From: Plasmopara viticola
Lineage: Eukaryota; Oomycota; Peronosporomycetes; Peronosporales; Peronosporaceae
NCBI GenBank assembly: GCA_001695595.3
Contig: MBPM02000053.1
Coordinates: forward strand, 310,001 to 374,000
Direction of reading: 5' to 3'
DNA: 64,000 bases
This document shows, one piece after another, positions 48,172 through 60,500 of this stretch (within the stretch, counting starts at the first letter, position 1; every line of letters begins with the position of its first letter). The position numbers were made by a program, and so were the translations under genes. The notes under the pieces are model-generated. The model worked only from the letters and a program-made list of their open reading frames with translations, had not been told where the DNA came from and did no database searches.

Positions 48172-48215
48172 ACTACCAATCCTTTAGGCTTCTTTAAGCC
48201 TAAAGGATTGGTAGT
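48172..48215. repeat. perfect 20-bp stem hairpin with 4-base loop
   Basis: Arm ACTACCAATCCTTTAGGCTT is followed by CTTT and its exact reverse complement. There is no T-tract or nearby gene end, so a terminator reading is not supported. A recent snap-back or template-switch duplication is most likely; a foldback element or small-RNA precursor is less likely. Confidence 0.75.
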
Positions 48216-49924
48216 GTCGCCCATACGGATAAAATTCAGCTGTCACTAGAATTTGTGAGTAAATCGGTTCGATGCAGAAAAATCGACCGTTTATGTTTAT
48301 ATAAGTTGTGTCCGGTGCAGAAGCTAGACTGTTACTACGAGCTTTCATGAATAATGAAATGTACCACAGATCCCCTCGTTTTTTTGACACTTTGGTAAGT
48401 TTTTTTCTCGATAAGAGTATCGACCACTTGAAAATAATATTGGTTGCATATTATACTTACATTAAACGTGTTACGGTATTTGCGCGGGGCTGAAAAATCA
48501 TGCAGCTCAACCCTGTATCGATAATTTAAATGTATATGCAATAGTGCAGCATGTAACAAGCTGATTCCATGCACTTCATGTTCAGGCGTCTTTCTTGCCT
48601 GATGTTTTTACAGTAGGCGGTATGGCTTCGTGAGAAAAAACAAGCCTTTATAGGCTCTCTTGATTAGAGGCTAGATAGGTAAAATTAGCATCTGCACCCT
48701 TGTCGGCAGAATATATCCAGCATTGGACGGATTGAGTAGACATTTAAGGTTTGTTTTTTTTAGCTCAGTTGGGCTTTTACCAAGCTCCTCAGGCCAGGCG
48801 TCATCTGACTGTCGTCATCGATAGTGTAGACAATAAACGTGCGATGTCCTCTGAGCACAAAATAAGCGTGCTTAAGCTTTATGCTCAAAAACGTACGTCG
48901 AGATGCTTGCATGACTAGGGAGCTATGAGACTTTGCGACGAAGTATGCATCTACTTGCAGGACGATGTGGACGACAAGCTGAAATTTTAGATTAGTGAGC
49001 AAATACGAATTTTCTGTATAGATGAAGGTGATATCGTGAGCTCAATAAAATTGTTACGTTAAAGTAACCAAACATACATCAGCTTGCGTGCGTATGCAGC
49101 AGTATCTACCTATCAAATTTGGTGCACTGTACAATCTACACCAGAACATGTTATCAACAAGCTAGACTTTTCTTGGACGAAGTATTTGTGCAATTGCTCT
49201 GCTTTTTATTGGCATGAACCAGTCGCCACTTCTCGTTCTATATTCGAGCGTTGTTTGCGAATAACTAGAGCGCATACTTTGATTTGCTCACCATTTCATT
49301 CTCTGTCTTCTCAATAAAAGGCAACAAAACTTTGCATTGCTTCCGTAATAGTGTCAATTATCTGGTTACACGGTACGTCGCGCTTCTCTATTCAACGAGA
49401 GTTTTAAAGTTAGGTCACTGGACACAATAGCCATTTTTCCTTGAACGAAGGACATATTAATATCGTGAGGAAGGTTTCATCTACAAGGACACCACCTCTT
49501 AACTGTTCAACGGCTTTTACTCCAGCCAAACGTTTCCCCTATATACAAGTACATCGATTTTAAATGCTTCACTTCGACTGTTTGTGCCTCCGCCTGGGGC
49601 GCACCTACCGTAACATTAGATTGTCAACAACCTTGCGGACAAGGTCTCTTTGTAGAAGACAGAGTTGGTTAAGTACTAATTTTGTATCGCATCCCCTCAT
49701 TCTATCCTGGCAGAGCTATGTCACCGGCTCCACCTGTGTTCTTAATTGTATCTTATAGCCTAAGTTTCTCGCCATTATGCTCAAAAGGGATAAGAACATG
49801 GATCAGTAGCCGTATAGGTTTCTATGCTTTGTTTAAATCTTTATTTTGAGAGGTGCCATCGATGACCTTGCCCCGTCAATTAATTTGAAACGCGTGCTTT
49901 CCAATGCTTAGGACCCGTAAATGG

Positions 49925-50045
49925 GTTTTTATAATTTTGTACACTGGGGTGGACAACAACAAGTTCGCAGCCGCTGGTCCTTTTTCAAACGCTGTTATGC
50001 TTTCAAAACTAAGAATTCCATGGTGTGTACCAAGCACAGATTTAT
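49925..50045 (+). repeat. diverged dispersed repeat, copy 1 (pair with 58775-58890)
   Basis: Collinear blocks TTATAAYTTYGTACAC, GCTGGWC, GCTTTCAARACTAAG and TGTRYCAAGCACA in the same orientation as 58775-58890. Weak similarity may continue ~350 bases further left in this copy and ~750 bases further left in the other. Unknown family. Confidence 0.5.
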
Positions 50046-50703
50046 AATGAGGATTAGTGTCTTTCACAAAATGGCACTCCGCCTTCGCTTGTTGACAGCG
50101 TTCTACTGGACCAAGTCAGCGGCCATTCCCATAAAAAGAGCAATAGCCATTCAGGGTCTTCCAGAGGAGCGAATTTGTCCGTGGCTATTTTGCTTTTGGC
50201 GAGCGTTATAGATAGCCTGTTCTATCGTTGCAGTCTACCAATGCGAGGCGGGCCTCCTCTTAAACAGTCTATAGTCACCCTGTCGTGTTTGAGAGGGACA
50301 CGCCAATGGCGAGATCTTTATTTCACTCAACTCATGAGTACTTATTTGACTCACACCATTCCTGCTGGTAGATAAGAAAGTGTAAGCGCTGGTGGAACTC
50401 TCAGTTTATTGGATGAACCGTCGCATCCAAGTGTTTTTTCGAAAAACAGAACTTTCTGGTGAAGTCAAATATGCAGAAAATACATACATTCTGGTATGCA
50501 ATCTCCGGTAGATTCCCAATTTTATGCTTCTTTTATTGGAAAGCAAGCTTAAATACAAAAGCTCGGCTTTATGTGACGGCCCTTTACAACACCATAATCC
50601 GTAAGAGCCTGTTGAAGATATCCAGATCCGCTGAAGAATCACGTTAAGCTTTAGATATTTACAATTCTCCTATTCAGTAGACATCACCAAAGGCTGGTAT
50701 AAG

Positions 50704-50825
50704 ATGCTAAGGATCGGACAAAACGCAGATACAGATTTTGAACTAAAGGGGCAACTAGGCGAGTATGCTAAGGATCGGACAAAACGCAGATACAGATTTT
50801 GAACTAAAGGGGCAACTAGGCGAGT
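50704..50825 (+). repeat. exact tandem duplication, 2 x 61 bp
   Basis: Units 50704-50764 and 50765-50825 (starting ATGCTAAGGATCGGACAAAA) are identical base for base. Complete identity in otherwise decayed sequence indicates a very recent duplication or an assembly artefact. Confidence 0.9.
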
Positions 50826-51451
50826 CAGTCGCACTTATGAGTTTATCAACTTCGACTGCATAATATTTATTATGCCAATACGCAATGTTAAAGACGATGT
50901 CGCGCCAATTGGCCCTCCGGACCTGGTTTTATATAGCAGTGGGGCTTATGCATACGTGAAGACTTGCAAGTCTTCCATCCGCCCTTGCAACATCCCCTCC
51001 ATAGTTGCTCTTTTCATTTCAAATGCAGAACGATACGTGTTGACATTAGAAGAAATTTTTTTGGCGAAAAAGAATCAAAAGTTCACCTTTACAAAAGAAT
51101 CATACGTTTTGCAAATCTTAGCTGTCATTCTCTTGAGGCTTTTAGTAACATTCTAGAGCGATTCAAACTATTAATAGATTTTTCTTATATTCCTTTAAAA
51201 AATAAGGAGAAATACCTCATCGTGGTCACTGCACGCCATATCGACAAGAGTGTACGTTGTGCCACAGTACTTCCTTTTCACTCTATCAATGCCGCTTCTA
51301 CTGTGACTGAAACTTCAAAATAATTGTAGGCTTCAGCTACCCAACACCTTCATCCTTGGAGCGCTATGTAAGCGGACTCACATGCCGTGATGTTAATCCT
51401 CGAAGACGTACGGAGCTAATGTGTGTTGAAAAACAAAATCTTTGGAATCCT

Positions 51452-54451
51452 TCACCCGGCTTGTGTACCTGAGAACGATCGTACTGCGTTTTGAGACTCA
51501 CGACGTTGTTTCCGCTGGCCTCCTGCGTACTTGCGCGGCACAGTGCCATTCCTTCCCTTGCCATTACGATTATAGCTATTTACATAGTACGGTGGTCGAA
51601 AAGACGGCGTATTGCCATGAGCATAGCCCATTGTTTCAAGATCGCGTGTGTACTGGGCGCGTTCAAACTCAGCATTGCTACGACCTTCGCAAAACACAAA
51701 ATCTGGCAGCTCTTCCCAGCTCAAAAAGATAGCATCTGCCGTCATGTCTGGCTGCTTGTCCTCCATCTGCTGCAAATCAGTTGCCAAAAAAAATCGAATC
51801 GTCTGTTCAAGCGTTTTCTTAACCTCCGGATCTTCTTTAGGCTGAAACCTTTCCTGCTGGCGGCAATGAAACTCAATTCCAATAAACATGCACGAGCCGG
51901 GGCTTGTGCGTTCCGAGCAATACGTATGTGGGAAGTAGCACGGAAACGCGTGCACTCGTGAGACTGGCGGCATGTGATTCAAATTATCCACGAGCTTTCG
52001 TATTCGCGATTGAACAAACTTGCCCCATTTGTGCATTGCACCGTCCGTATCGGCTTTGAAATTAAACACCATGTACGAATTGTATCGGAGAAAGAAGTTG
52101 GACGATTGAAATAGTTGATCCCATGCACCAGCGTCGAATTCTGCGTCAATACCTTCCAATCCGCACTGATTCAACTCATCAACATTCATAGGCACGGGCC
52201 TCGGTCCACAAACCATAGCGACCTTGGCTGCGTCAGCTTCCAAACTCTCGGTTGACGAAGCAGTCATAGGGTAAGGCTTAGACATACCCACCGCAATTTC
52301 AGCCAAGTATCGCGCACGCCACAGCTCTTCGTAGATAACTGAAAAAGTAGATTGGGATACCTGAACAGAAGAGTTCATGTGCGGGTACGCTGGCGTGATA
52401 ATTGGCATTATATGTGACCGATCGAACACGTTTTGGCGAGGATCCCACATGTCGAATCCAAGTCCCGCATCGTAAATCATATTTAGCATCACAGGCTGTG
52501 GCCATCGCCACTCCGAAAACACCTGAAAAAAACGTACAAAGACTTTTGCAGGTTCGGCATTTGGATACATTTGGCACACGAAAGCGACCATAATCGCCCA
52601 GCTGATGCCACCCAAATAGCCCAATTTGGCCGAGTAAACACCGCGAAGACGCGCCCACGCACGCACAGCACGTAACACAATTCGATACTCTCGACGCTTT
52701 GGTACCAAGCAAAGCAACATCGAACTTACACGCGGGGCGTTTAAAGCTTTCATTGACGTCTCCTGAACGCCTATCAACATGTGATCCGAATCAATATTCT
52801 GATTCGCCTCGACACTCGACACTGGTAATCGTGCAAACAACAGGTCCATACGTACTCCAAAAATCGATAGCGAAATGAGTGGCATGTAGGCATTTGGCAC
52901 CGGAGCAAGCTGAGTTACGCCTGATGTTTGCTCTAGCAGCCGACAAAACGAAGTGAAAAAGTCGTCATGGGTTACGTGCCAAGGCGCGACACACACAGCA
53001 TCAATATCCGAGTTTGGATCATCCAAGCCAAGACGATACGATCCCGCAAGAAAAAGAGATCCTTTAGTCAGCGCAATGTGCGCTTGAGTCAGATTTCGCT
53101 CCCGTCCAACCATTTTAACCCACATAGTAAGCAGGTCCGACAGTTGCTTTAATACATTTAATTTGTGCATGCGAGCCTCAGGGACGTCTGTCGGGGAGAT
53201 ATAATTTACGTACGCTTCAAACGACTGCAACGTCTTAGCATCCATTGTTGGCTGTGTTGAACTTTCCACGACACTACCGACGGCAGGCATCAGGTGACAC
53301 TTGTGGTACAACACATCGCGCGCTTCGTCTAGATTCCCTTCGCAAATGATCGAGACCAAATTTTGCTGCAGCGACGTGGAAATGATCCCACGCTGAGCTG
53401 CCTGTTGTACTGACCACGTCAAAGCATTCGACTCTTCGTACTCTCGACTTGCCACAAACTCAGCCGACAGATCGTTAATCTGATCAAGTAGCACGTACGC
53501 TTCTTCGTCCTCTTCATTCCAAGTGGAAAGGCCATTTAGAAGGTCATTCATATCGTCGTTAGCATCCATGACGTCAGCGTCAATAAGACGGTGCGACCCA
53601 AAGTGCGAGTGAGGACTGGGGTGAGGACTCGGACACGACGACTCGGCAGTTGATTCGCTGTCTGTATCGTCAAAGTCAAGGATACCCTCGTCGCAGTCGA
53701 CGACCTTCTGCGAGAATGGTCTACTTGTTGTAGCGCATTCGACAGCTAGGTTGTGAGAAAGCTCACTTTTGTCCGAGCAAGCACCAGTCGACGCTTGAGA
53801 GAAAACCGGTATATCGCAACGGCGCTCCTCCGACAATTCGCTACCCTTTCGTTCCTGAGCGCTACTTTCATCACTTAAAGAGTCAGCCAGCGTCTCGTGG
53901 GTATGAGAACCAGAAGCGGCTCCCAGCGACATAGAGCCTCTTCGTCGGTCAATTGGGCGCGGCCTGCCACTTTCCTGGCTTGTCCCAACAACTTTCTCCG
54001 ACGACGAAGCCGCTGATCGACTCAAACCCTCCCGCTTCGTTTCTCTCTCAGACGAAGAATGAAGCCCTTGTTCGCGTTCACTGAGTTCTTCCAGCGGTGT
54101 CACTTTCTTTATCATGTCTCGACTCGCCCTAGGAGAAGAGCTAAGACTCCTCGCGCCCTCCTCCTTCGTGTCATGACGTTGGCGCCCGTAGTGTGCTTGA
54201 AGTGCCTCGCACCGTTTCTTAAACCTCGAGCTCTCCACAATCTTTGTGATACTACGCGACCGAATGAGGTGTGGGCCCATCGCGTGTTTCTTGTCTTTTT
54301 TGACGTGAGCCGGCTTCACTGCGTGATGCTGGAGTGGTAAAGGCTCAGTTACTTGCAAGGAGCCCATGACAGCGTCTTTAAAAGAGAAGGCTGGGGTCCC
54401 AGCAGAGACCGAAACTTGCTGCTTGCTACTGATAGGCTGCACCACCATCAT
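51452..54451 (-). CDS. canonical nuclear poly(A) polymerase with long N-terminal extension
   Basis: A 999-residue intronless gene. It should add poly(A) tails to mRNA 3' ends in the nucleus, with the cleavage/polyadenylation machinery. Residues ~400-560 form the nucleotidyltransferase domain: GSYRLGL from G470/S471, metal-binding D482 and D484 in SDIDAVCV, and the third Asp D536 in RMDLLFARL. Residues ~560-715 are the PAP central domain, with RAVRAWARLRGVYS, LGYLGGISWA, MYPNAE, FSEWRWPQPV, WDPR and MPIITPAYP. Residues ~720-890 are the PAP RNA-binding domain, with FFLRYNSYMVF. The C-terminal ~40 residues are Arg/Gly/Asn-rich. The first ~390 residues are an extension absent from typical PAPs. 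They are Ser/Glu/Arg-rich up to ~220, acidic with a Pro/His patch at ~250-285, then more ordered and helical at ~300-390. The start is the first of two adjacent ATGs. It is the only clear housekeeping gene in the window. Confidence 0.93.
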   Translation of the reverse strand: MMVVQPISSKQQVSVSAGTPAFSFKDAVMGSLQVTEPLPLQHHAVKPAHVKKDKKHAMGPHLIRSRSITKIVESSRFKKRCEALQAHYGRQRHDTKEEGARSLSSSPRASRDMIKKVTPLEELSEREQGLHSSSERETKREGLSRSAASSSEKVVGTSQESGRPRPIDRRRGSMSLGAASGSHTHETLADSLSDESSAQERKGSELSEERRCDIPVFSQASTGACSDKSELSHNLAVECATTSRPFSQKVVDCDEGILDFDDTDSESTAESSCPSPHPSPHSHFGSHRLIDADVMDANDDMNDLLNGLSTWNEEDEEAYVLLDQINDLSAEFVASREYEESNALTWSVQQAAQRGIISTSLQQNLVSIICEGNLDEARDVLYHKCHLMPAVGSVVESSTQPTMDAKTLQSFEAYVNYISPTDVPEARMHKLNVLKQLSDLLTMWVKMVGRERNLTQAHIALTKGSLFLAGSYRLGLDDPNSDIDAVCVAPWHVTHDDFFTSFCRLLEQTSGVTQLAPVPNAYMPLISLSIFGVRMDLLFARLPVSSVEANQNIDSDHMLIGVQETSMKALNAPRVSSMLLCLVPKRREYRIVLRAVRAWARLRGVYSAKLGYLGGISWAIMVAFVCQMYPNAEPAKVFVRFFQVFSEWRWPQPVMLNMIYDAGLGFDMWDPRQNVFDRSHIMPIITPAYPHMNSSVQVSQSTFSVIYEELWRARYLAEIAVGMSKPYPMTASSTESLEADAAKVAMVCGPRPVPMNVDELNQCGLEGIDAEFDAGAWDQLFQSSNFFLRYNSYMVFNFKADTDGAMHKWGKFVQSRIRKLVDNLNHMPPVSRVHAFPCYFPHTYCSERTSPGSCMFIGIEFHCRQQERFQPKEDPEVKKTLEQTIRFFLATDLQQMEDKQPDMTADAIFLSWEELPDFVFCEGRSNAEFERAQYTRDLETMGYAHGNTPSFRPPYYVNSYNRNGKGRNGTVPRKYAGGQRKQRRESQNAVRSFSGTQAG

Positions 54452-56701
54452 TCACTTAAGTCGTGAAAGTTCCAGACTGAAATTCTCTTTTGCGGAAAAC
54501 TGAACGACGTACTTAACCGGCTTGGTCGTTACTGCGACGCGCTATCAGAAACACACACTCTTTTTACCAAGTTGATAACCCTAACGCCTCGTTCAAGCAA
54601 AGCAATGACGCACGCACAAGGTTTTAGAGGTTTTTGCTGTGGGAGAAGCTCCGAAGACGACTGTGAAGGAGATGGAGCAGAAAGGCGACTGTTGCTGCCT
54701 CAATCCCAAACTTGTGGTTGACGTGAGGGAATTGCGAGTCAAGGCACACGTACGGGGGGATATGAGACCGAGAAATGTGATAGAAAGCAAATCGTGTCAC
54801 GTGTGGGTATTATTTAGAGCGCTCTGCGTTTTGTGCGGTGCGGGGGGATGACCTACTAATTACATCCTGTCTTTTGTATTCCTTGCCTCCCCCTCCCCCA
54901 CCTTATGTACAACCCCAAGCAAGTCAGTGATGGCTTCAGTACACATGTCTCCATTGAGCAGGGTAAATATTCATCAACGTCGCAGTAATATCTATCGGAA
55001 ATTTGTGGCCTTCGCAATAAAACTAAAAATATGCAAAATAGCCCGCTCTGACGCACTCAAAGAGATTATAAAGTCACAATCGGTATATGCAGCTCAGTGA
55101 GCATTTGGCTTGCACCTCTTTTCAGAACACATTCGTTTTAAGCGTGCAAGATCGTATTTAAATGCAACATCACAGTAGTACATCGTAGGCCCATTGAATC
55201 TCGCCAAATATCAAGTGGAAAAAGATGCTGACGATAGGCTGCGACTGGCGGCAAATTTGGACGAATATCTGGAGTATCTATGCTTTTTGTTGAACGTTGA
55301 TCATTTAAAAGTGAGAATCCAGTTTCTAAGCCAAATCAAAGTGCTAAATGTAGAATCGGAATTCGAGCTTCACACCTGGACCACCACGTCAATAGCAGGT
55401 ACAACAGCATCCAATTGTGTCTAAAATTTGACACTTTACTGGTAGAACCGAAAATGACACTTGATGAATGTTTAGACACGCCGATATTTCTATACGAGAT
55501 GAACTACGTAAACAAATTCTTGAAATTAGATGAGTAATGACGGAGCGGATCAATTATTGAAACAGCTACCGGATACCAAAGAAGAGTATTGGGTGCCCAA
55601 AAGTTTAAAATTCGCTCTGATCTGCTTGTTCTATCGATGGTGGTGATACCAGCACATCCTATAACGACACGTATCTAATCTAGCACATCCTATCCTGTCG
55701 AAACTACGGTAAGTTACTCGATGCTTGTGAATCGTGCAGCATTGGCTTTAACGCTGTTGCTGTGCTTAAAGATACCATTGGTCATGTGTCTTCATGAACA
55801 CGACACTGCATTAATGTTAAACATGTTATGCAAGGACAATTTCGACCGACAGTAGGGGGCATATTGCGGTATGACACTTAGTAGAAAATTCGGAAGACAT
55901 TACGAAGGACAAAGTCGCACCATCTGTTGATAAAGAAGGCAAATAAACGATATCACCTCCCAGTTGTCGTCGCTGACATATGTGCCTACGTCAAATGCGA
56001 GAGCCAAACCTTAAGATATCTTGTGCTGAAGGCCACTGGTAAAGGTATTTTGTAGAACTGTTGAGCGGACAAACTAGACGATGACGAACTTTGTGACGCA
56101 ACGGACCCCGCTACTAGCTACTATACTAGAGTTTATAAGCTAAAAACATCCCGCCTGACACTTAGGATGTATTTGCACCAGGTATCGCTGACAAGTCCTT
56201 GACAAATAGCATAGGATCCATTGGCGTGAAATGTCAAAGGTCATCAGGTACCACGTCAAAGCGCCAGCTTGCATATTGGCAGCAGTTTTGGAAATTGCCG
56301 CCGCCTGGGTCACTTGTAATAGATAACGAAGAGCGCATAAATTTGAAGACGACCTTATGACAAGGAATCATCAAAATTAAGTACACTATTCCAGCTTGGT
56401 GAACAGTAGGCTGCTAGCGCTGATTCCAAGTGTAGGTGCCGTTGTCAAAGTGCTACGCATTTCAAGAGGTCTATTTGAGCTGTATCGAACATCAAAAATG
56501 CGGCTATCTACCGTGCATCAATTACGTCAAATTTGTATTTTCAAAAAAATGTTGAAAAATGCCAGGCTCTTTGAAAAGCTCAGATCTTTTAGCAGTAACC
56601 TTAACCAAGAGACGCCTTTACATTACCATTTTATCTAGCCAGACAAAATATCGAAAAGAATTCGTATGCATAAAATTAAAAAAAAAATACCTATTAAAAT
56701 A
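54452..56701. other. PAP upstream region and gene-free stretch
   Basis: On the minus strand, TCAGTTTTCCGCAAAAG at 54487-54503 is a weak candidate initiator for the poly(A) polymerase gene, 36 bases from its ATG. Further right, an open frame at 55194-55424 and broken frames to ~56.2 kb look like eroded transposon coding sequence of unknown class. Confidence 0.45.
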
Positions 56702-57573
56702 GGAAGCCGGTATCGACACACCCCCTCCTAGGTATCGCCACCCCCCCTCTAAAGTAGATCTACACCCGTCGCAAAATTGAGCATTTTTTTATGACACTAT
56801 TATAAGCACGAATTATAGCACACGTTATACCGATAGGAAACTTCTGAACACGGGAAATGGGTAAGAATCATTCACCTGGCGTGAAGTCATGCTGGAATAC
56901 TATCGCCCACCTTCTCCAGATTAAAAATGCTCAAACTTCACCTCCGTCCGGTCTTTAACGTCTTCACGTCAGCCTTCACATCGTATTCTTTGATGAAACC
57001 TGCTCTTCGCCAATCTTGTATGCTGCAGCTCCTCCTTAAGCAGCGTCATGCACTTATTCACCGACGATGCAAAGATATTTTCCAGGGCTTGCAACCCATG
57101 TGGCCTGGAGTTTATCCATTCAAAACTTTCCTCATGTGTTCTGCATGTAGCCATGGGCAATGCACACTGCGGGTGGCGATGCACGACGAGAGCAAGAAAG
57201 AATCATTGCTTTTCTGCCACAACCTAACCTATCTACTTCATGATTGTCTTTTCTCATAGAGAGCCGGTATCGACGCACGGGTGTTTCCGTGCTTGCCATT
57301 TTAGTCCTTTCGTTTTTTGTCGAATAATATTCCCTTAGTGAGAACTTTTGCATTGATTTCAGTGCTTCATCAAGAGTTTCGTAAGTCTGCGCGGGGGGGG
57401 GGGTGAAGCCAATGGCATGTTGGCGTATGTGTAGGGAGGATATAGGTATGATGTATGGTATGTGAATTCAACTTTGCGACGGGTGTAGTTTACGATAAGT
57501 GTGGCGCTTATTCAAGAGGCTTATACCTAAGGGGGTGGCGATACCTAGGAGGCGGTGTGTCGATACTGGCTCC
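56702..57573. mobile_element. 872-bp non-autonomous DNA element with long terminal inverted repeats
   Basis: The left arm (56702-~56780) runs GGAAGCCGGTATCGACACAC, CTCCTAGGTATCGCCACCCC, CTACACCCGTCGCAAA. It is the inverted counterpart of 57469-57573 with the same three blocks; the right arm has ~25 extra bases between blocks two and three. Flanks TTAAAATA (left) and TTAAAAATA (right) may be a slightly altered target duplication. The terminal motif also occurs internally at ~57262 (GCCGGTATCGACGCAC), inside a broken minus-strand frame. No transposase is recognised, so the superfamily is open. A G11 run lies at 57393-57403. Confidence 0.8.
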
Positions 57574-60500
57574 TTAAAAATAAAGCTACACGTCAACAAA
57601 TTATAAAAGTGTGGCATAGTGGCCAATGATGCTGCAAATTTCTTTTGTTCGAGGCCCTGAGCCAAAGTGCTTTGAGAAATGCGAACACTTGTTCTACGAT
57701 ATGATCGAAAACATTATCTGGTGACTTATTCAATCGTGGGCATCTGGAGACCAAGTCAGATTATTCCCTTAATATCAACGATAATGTATCATTTGGAAGC
57801 GCTGAGCCCAGGCGTGACGAACACTGCAGAAGAGGCTAATCCGTGACGTACTCGTCGAAAACGATTGGCAATTTGAATTTTTAAAGGAGGGTTAACCATA
57901 GTAAGCACTATTCTGAGAAGTTACAGGCTTTTAGTATGGCCAATGATTTCTGTCGCCAGGGTCTCCAGAGTTCAGTGAATCTGACGATTCTGTCTGTGCA
58001 TTCATTCGGAGCGCACCTACTGGGGCACAGAAATCAGTTAGACTAATACTCACCTTTGTTGATCGGGCCTTCTTGTTCATAACGGAGATGTTCGCGACAT
58101 CCATGGATTAACTTCGTACCGCTTTAGGCGGAGATATATTTTCTACTCTTCAGGTCCACCTGTTTGTCATTTCACCACCTGTGTCTTGCAGCTCATGCTT
58201 GCGAGACTATGTCACTGGTTTTACCAGTAGAACTGCGTTACACACTATGTCTTGCGGATCTATGTTACCCGCAATTGGTTGTGCTATGTTACCCATATGT
58301 AAAACTATTTTTTTCTAATTAAAGCGCTACATATTGTATAGTGTAGCGAGAAGAATCTGGTCATCGTCGTCACATTTATCTTCGTGGATATAAAAGTCTT
58401 TTTGATATCTTCCACAGGCTTGCTTTATATTCAAAAGACATGAGACATGAATGTTTAAGTTCTGTTATGCAGGATTGGGTGGAAAGCATCAACCGTCTTC
58501 GTAACAGGGCTCTTGCTTTTACAACCACGGCATGCCAAGGACTTGTTCGTATTAAAAGCAAGAAATGACTCCGTGCTGTTAAATTTGTAAGCTTCGCAGC
58601 CACGTCTAATATCAGTTTAGGAACAACAAGAGTCCCTCCATGAGCCGACTAAACTGAGACTGAATTATTTTTGCTACATTTTTGAAGCATCAGTCTGCCT
58701 CTTCCGTTGACAGAGTTTTTTGCGGGCGTTGAAAAGTTTTGCGACGCACCAGAGTCTACTAAATTTTATAATAGTGTCTTATAACTTCGTACACCTGGGT
58801 GCAAAACTAGCAAACCAACGCTGCTGGACTCAATTCAATTGCTGTATAGCTTTCAAGACTAAGTCCTAAGATATGTATCAAGCACACACGCATCGCGAGG
58901 GCTCCCACCCATCCCTTCTATGATCTAGGCGTGAGGTCGCGGCTCTGTAAGAAATCGATGGAGTCTTTGAGCAAGACAAAGCTACACTACGCCGGTCTTC
59001 TTTGGATAATTTGTCTTGCTTTACCACAGCTGACGCTGCTCTGTCCGAAAAAAAACTATAAGATCGGACACGATGCAGTGGGTCTGTGGACACCACTACA
59101 TCGGGGTGTGTGGTGAAAAGATGGGATGGCTGAGGTTGTTATTTTTGTAAAGAAGTACGAGTGTATTGGAGCTGCACTATATAGAGAAAAAATTCGAGGC
59201 AAGTGTACCCATTTATCCTCCAGCTCAGTCACCGTGACTTGCTCGTGAATGGCACCCTCGTATTAGACATTGATAGCCCCTACAACACATAATTGTCTTG
59301 TTTGCAGGCGAGACAGCGTAAATGCTATCGACAGCTAATTTTCGACGGAAGTAGTGCTGATCTATAGTATTCTTTCATGTGGTATCTGGATACAAAACAC
59401 TTTAGTAAAACAATTCTACGGATGAGTGCTTCGCTTTTAGCCCGGTTGATCAGATGAAAGAGTGCGGACGCCACGCGCATCTGATAATGCGCGATTGATG
59501 TCGTTTTTATGACCATCTCCGCCTTCTTCATTAGAAAAAATTGGTGCTCTTTTGAGAGCCTTTAGCTCCGACAGCTTGCATCCCTTACCGCTAAGGCTAC
59601 GCGCACCTAAGCTTCATAAGTTCTTGAGAACTGGCTTAACTCGTTTAGCATAATTGCCGTGACTCGTTCGAGCTACATAGAATGCTGCATATGCACTCCC
59701 ATATCTAAGCCTATAGCCACTAGCAAGTCGTCCGAAGTTGCACGAACTGCTCGATCGACAGATGCAGGTTATGGCATTTATACCGGAGCCCTTGCAAACC
59801 CAAGGTCGTTTATACGTCTACACATGGGTATGATTGACAAGAAAGCACCATCATGTATGACGGGCCGTTTATAGAGTTGACGTGGATGAAGGTTACAATC
59901 TTTCGGTGGATGACCGCTCACAAACTCCGGTCTTAACAAAATCGAAGTGCGTGATGGATTGCAGTTTATATGACTGATTTTTGAGATACAGTGCCCATTT
60001 AGTCTATAGTTTTATTTATGCACGGAATAGTACGAAGAACGAATATATTAATACCGGCATGGTTCGAGGTACCTCAGCATGCAAACAGTTTCAAAACGAT
60101 AGGGGCAACATGAGCTTCAGTATTTTTCTTCCACAAAACGTCGTACAAGCGACATTAACAAGCAGACGCGCACTAACGAGATTTGTGAGGGCCAAAAAAC
60201 CAACGATTTTGTTATTATCTTTTGGTGTCGCTGTGAACTTCTCACGATTAAACTATACCGTCAAGAGATGGAATACTGAAGAAAAGACTGGTTATGTGGT
60301 GCACAATGCTACACGTCTTCAACTTTGGAGGCAACGAACAATCTCTCGCTGTTGTCCTTTACGCTGCAGAATCATTAAGGGCCTCAAAAAAAGTTTACAA
60401 GCATGAAATAGCATCTCTTAATCACATAACGGAAGGGGTAACACCAAAAAACAGAGCGATTGCAGCTCAACATCTGGTCGAAGGACATTTGTGACTCTTT

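Larger units (their letters stand above)
44304..51451. other. gene-free stretch between INV3 and the poly(A) polymerase gene
   Basis: About 7 kb without a supportable gene; it contains the tRNA fragment, hairpin, dispersed-repeat copy and tandem duplication listed separately. Open frames near 50.9-51.3 kb (94 and 119 codons, overlapping) are unrecognised. A region near 47.64-47.83 kb resembles 59.68-59.77 kb over ~30 bases, consistent with shared old repeats. Confidence 0.55.

Noticed and set aside
54639..54851. 70-codon frame divergent from the poly(A) polymerase gene
   Set aside because: Short, begins within ~190 bp of the PAP start, no domain or signal peptide; likely chance.
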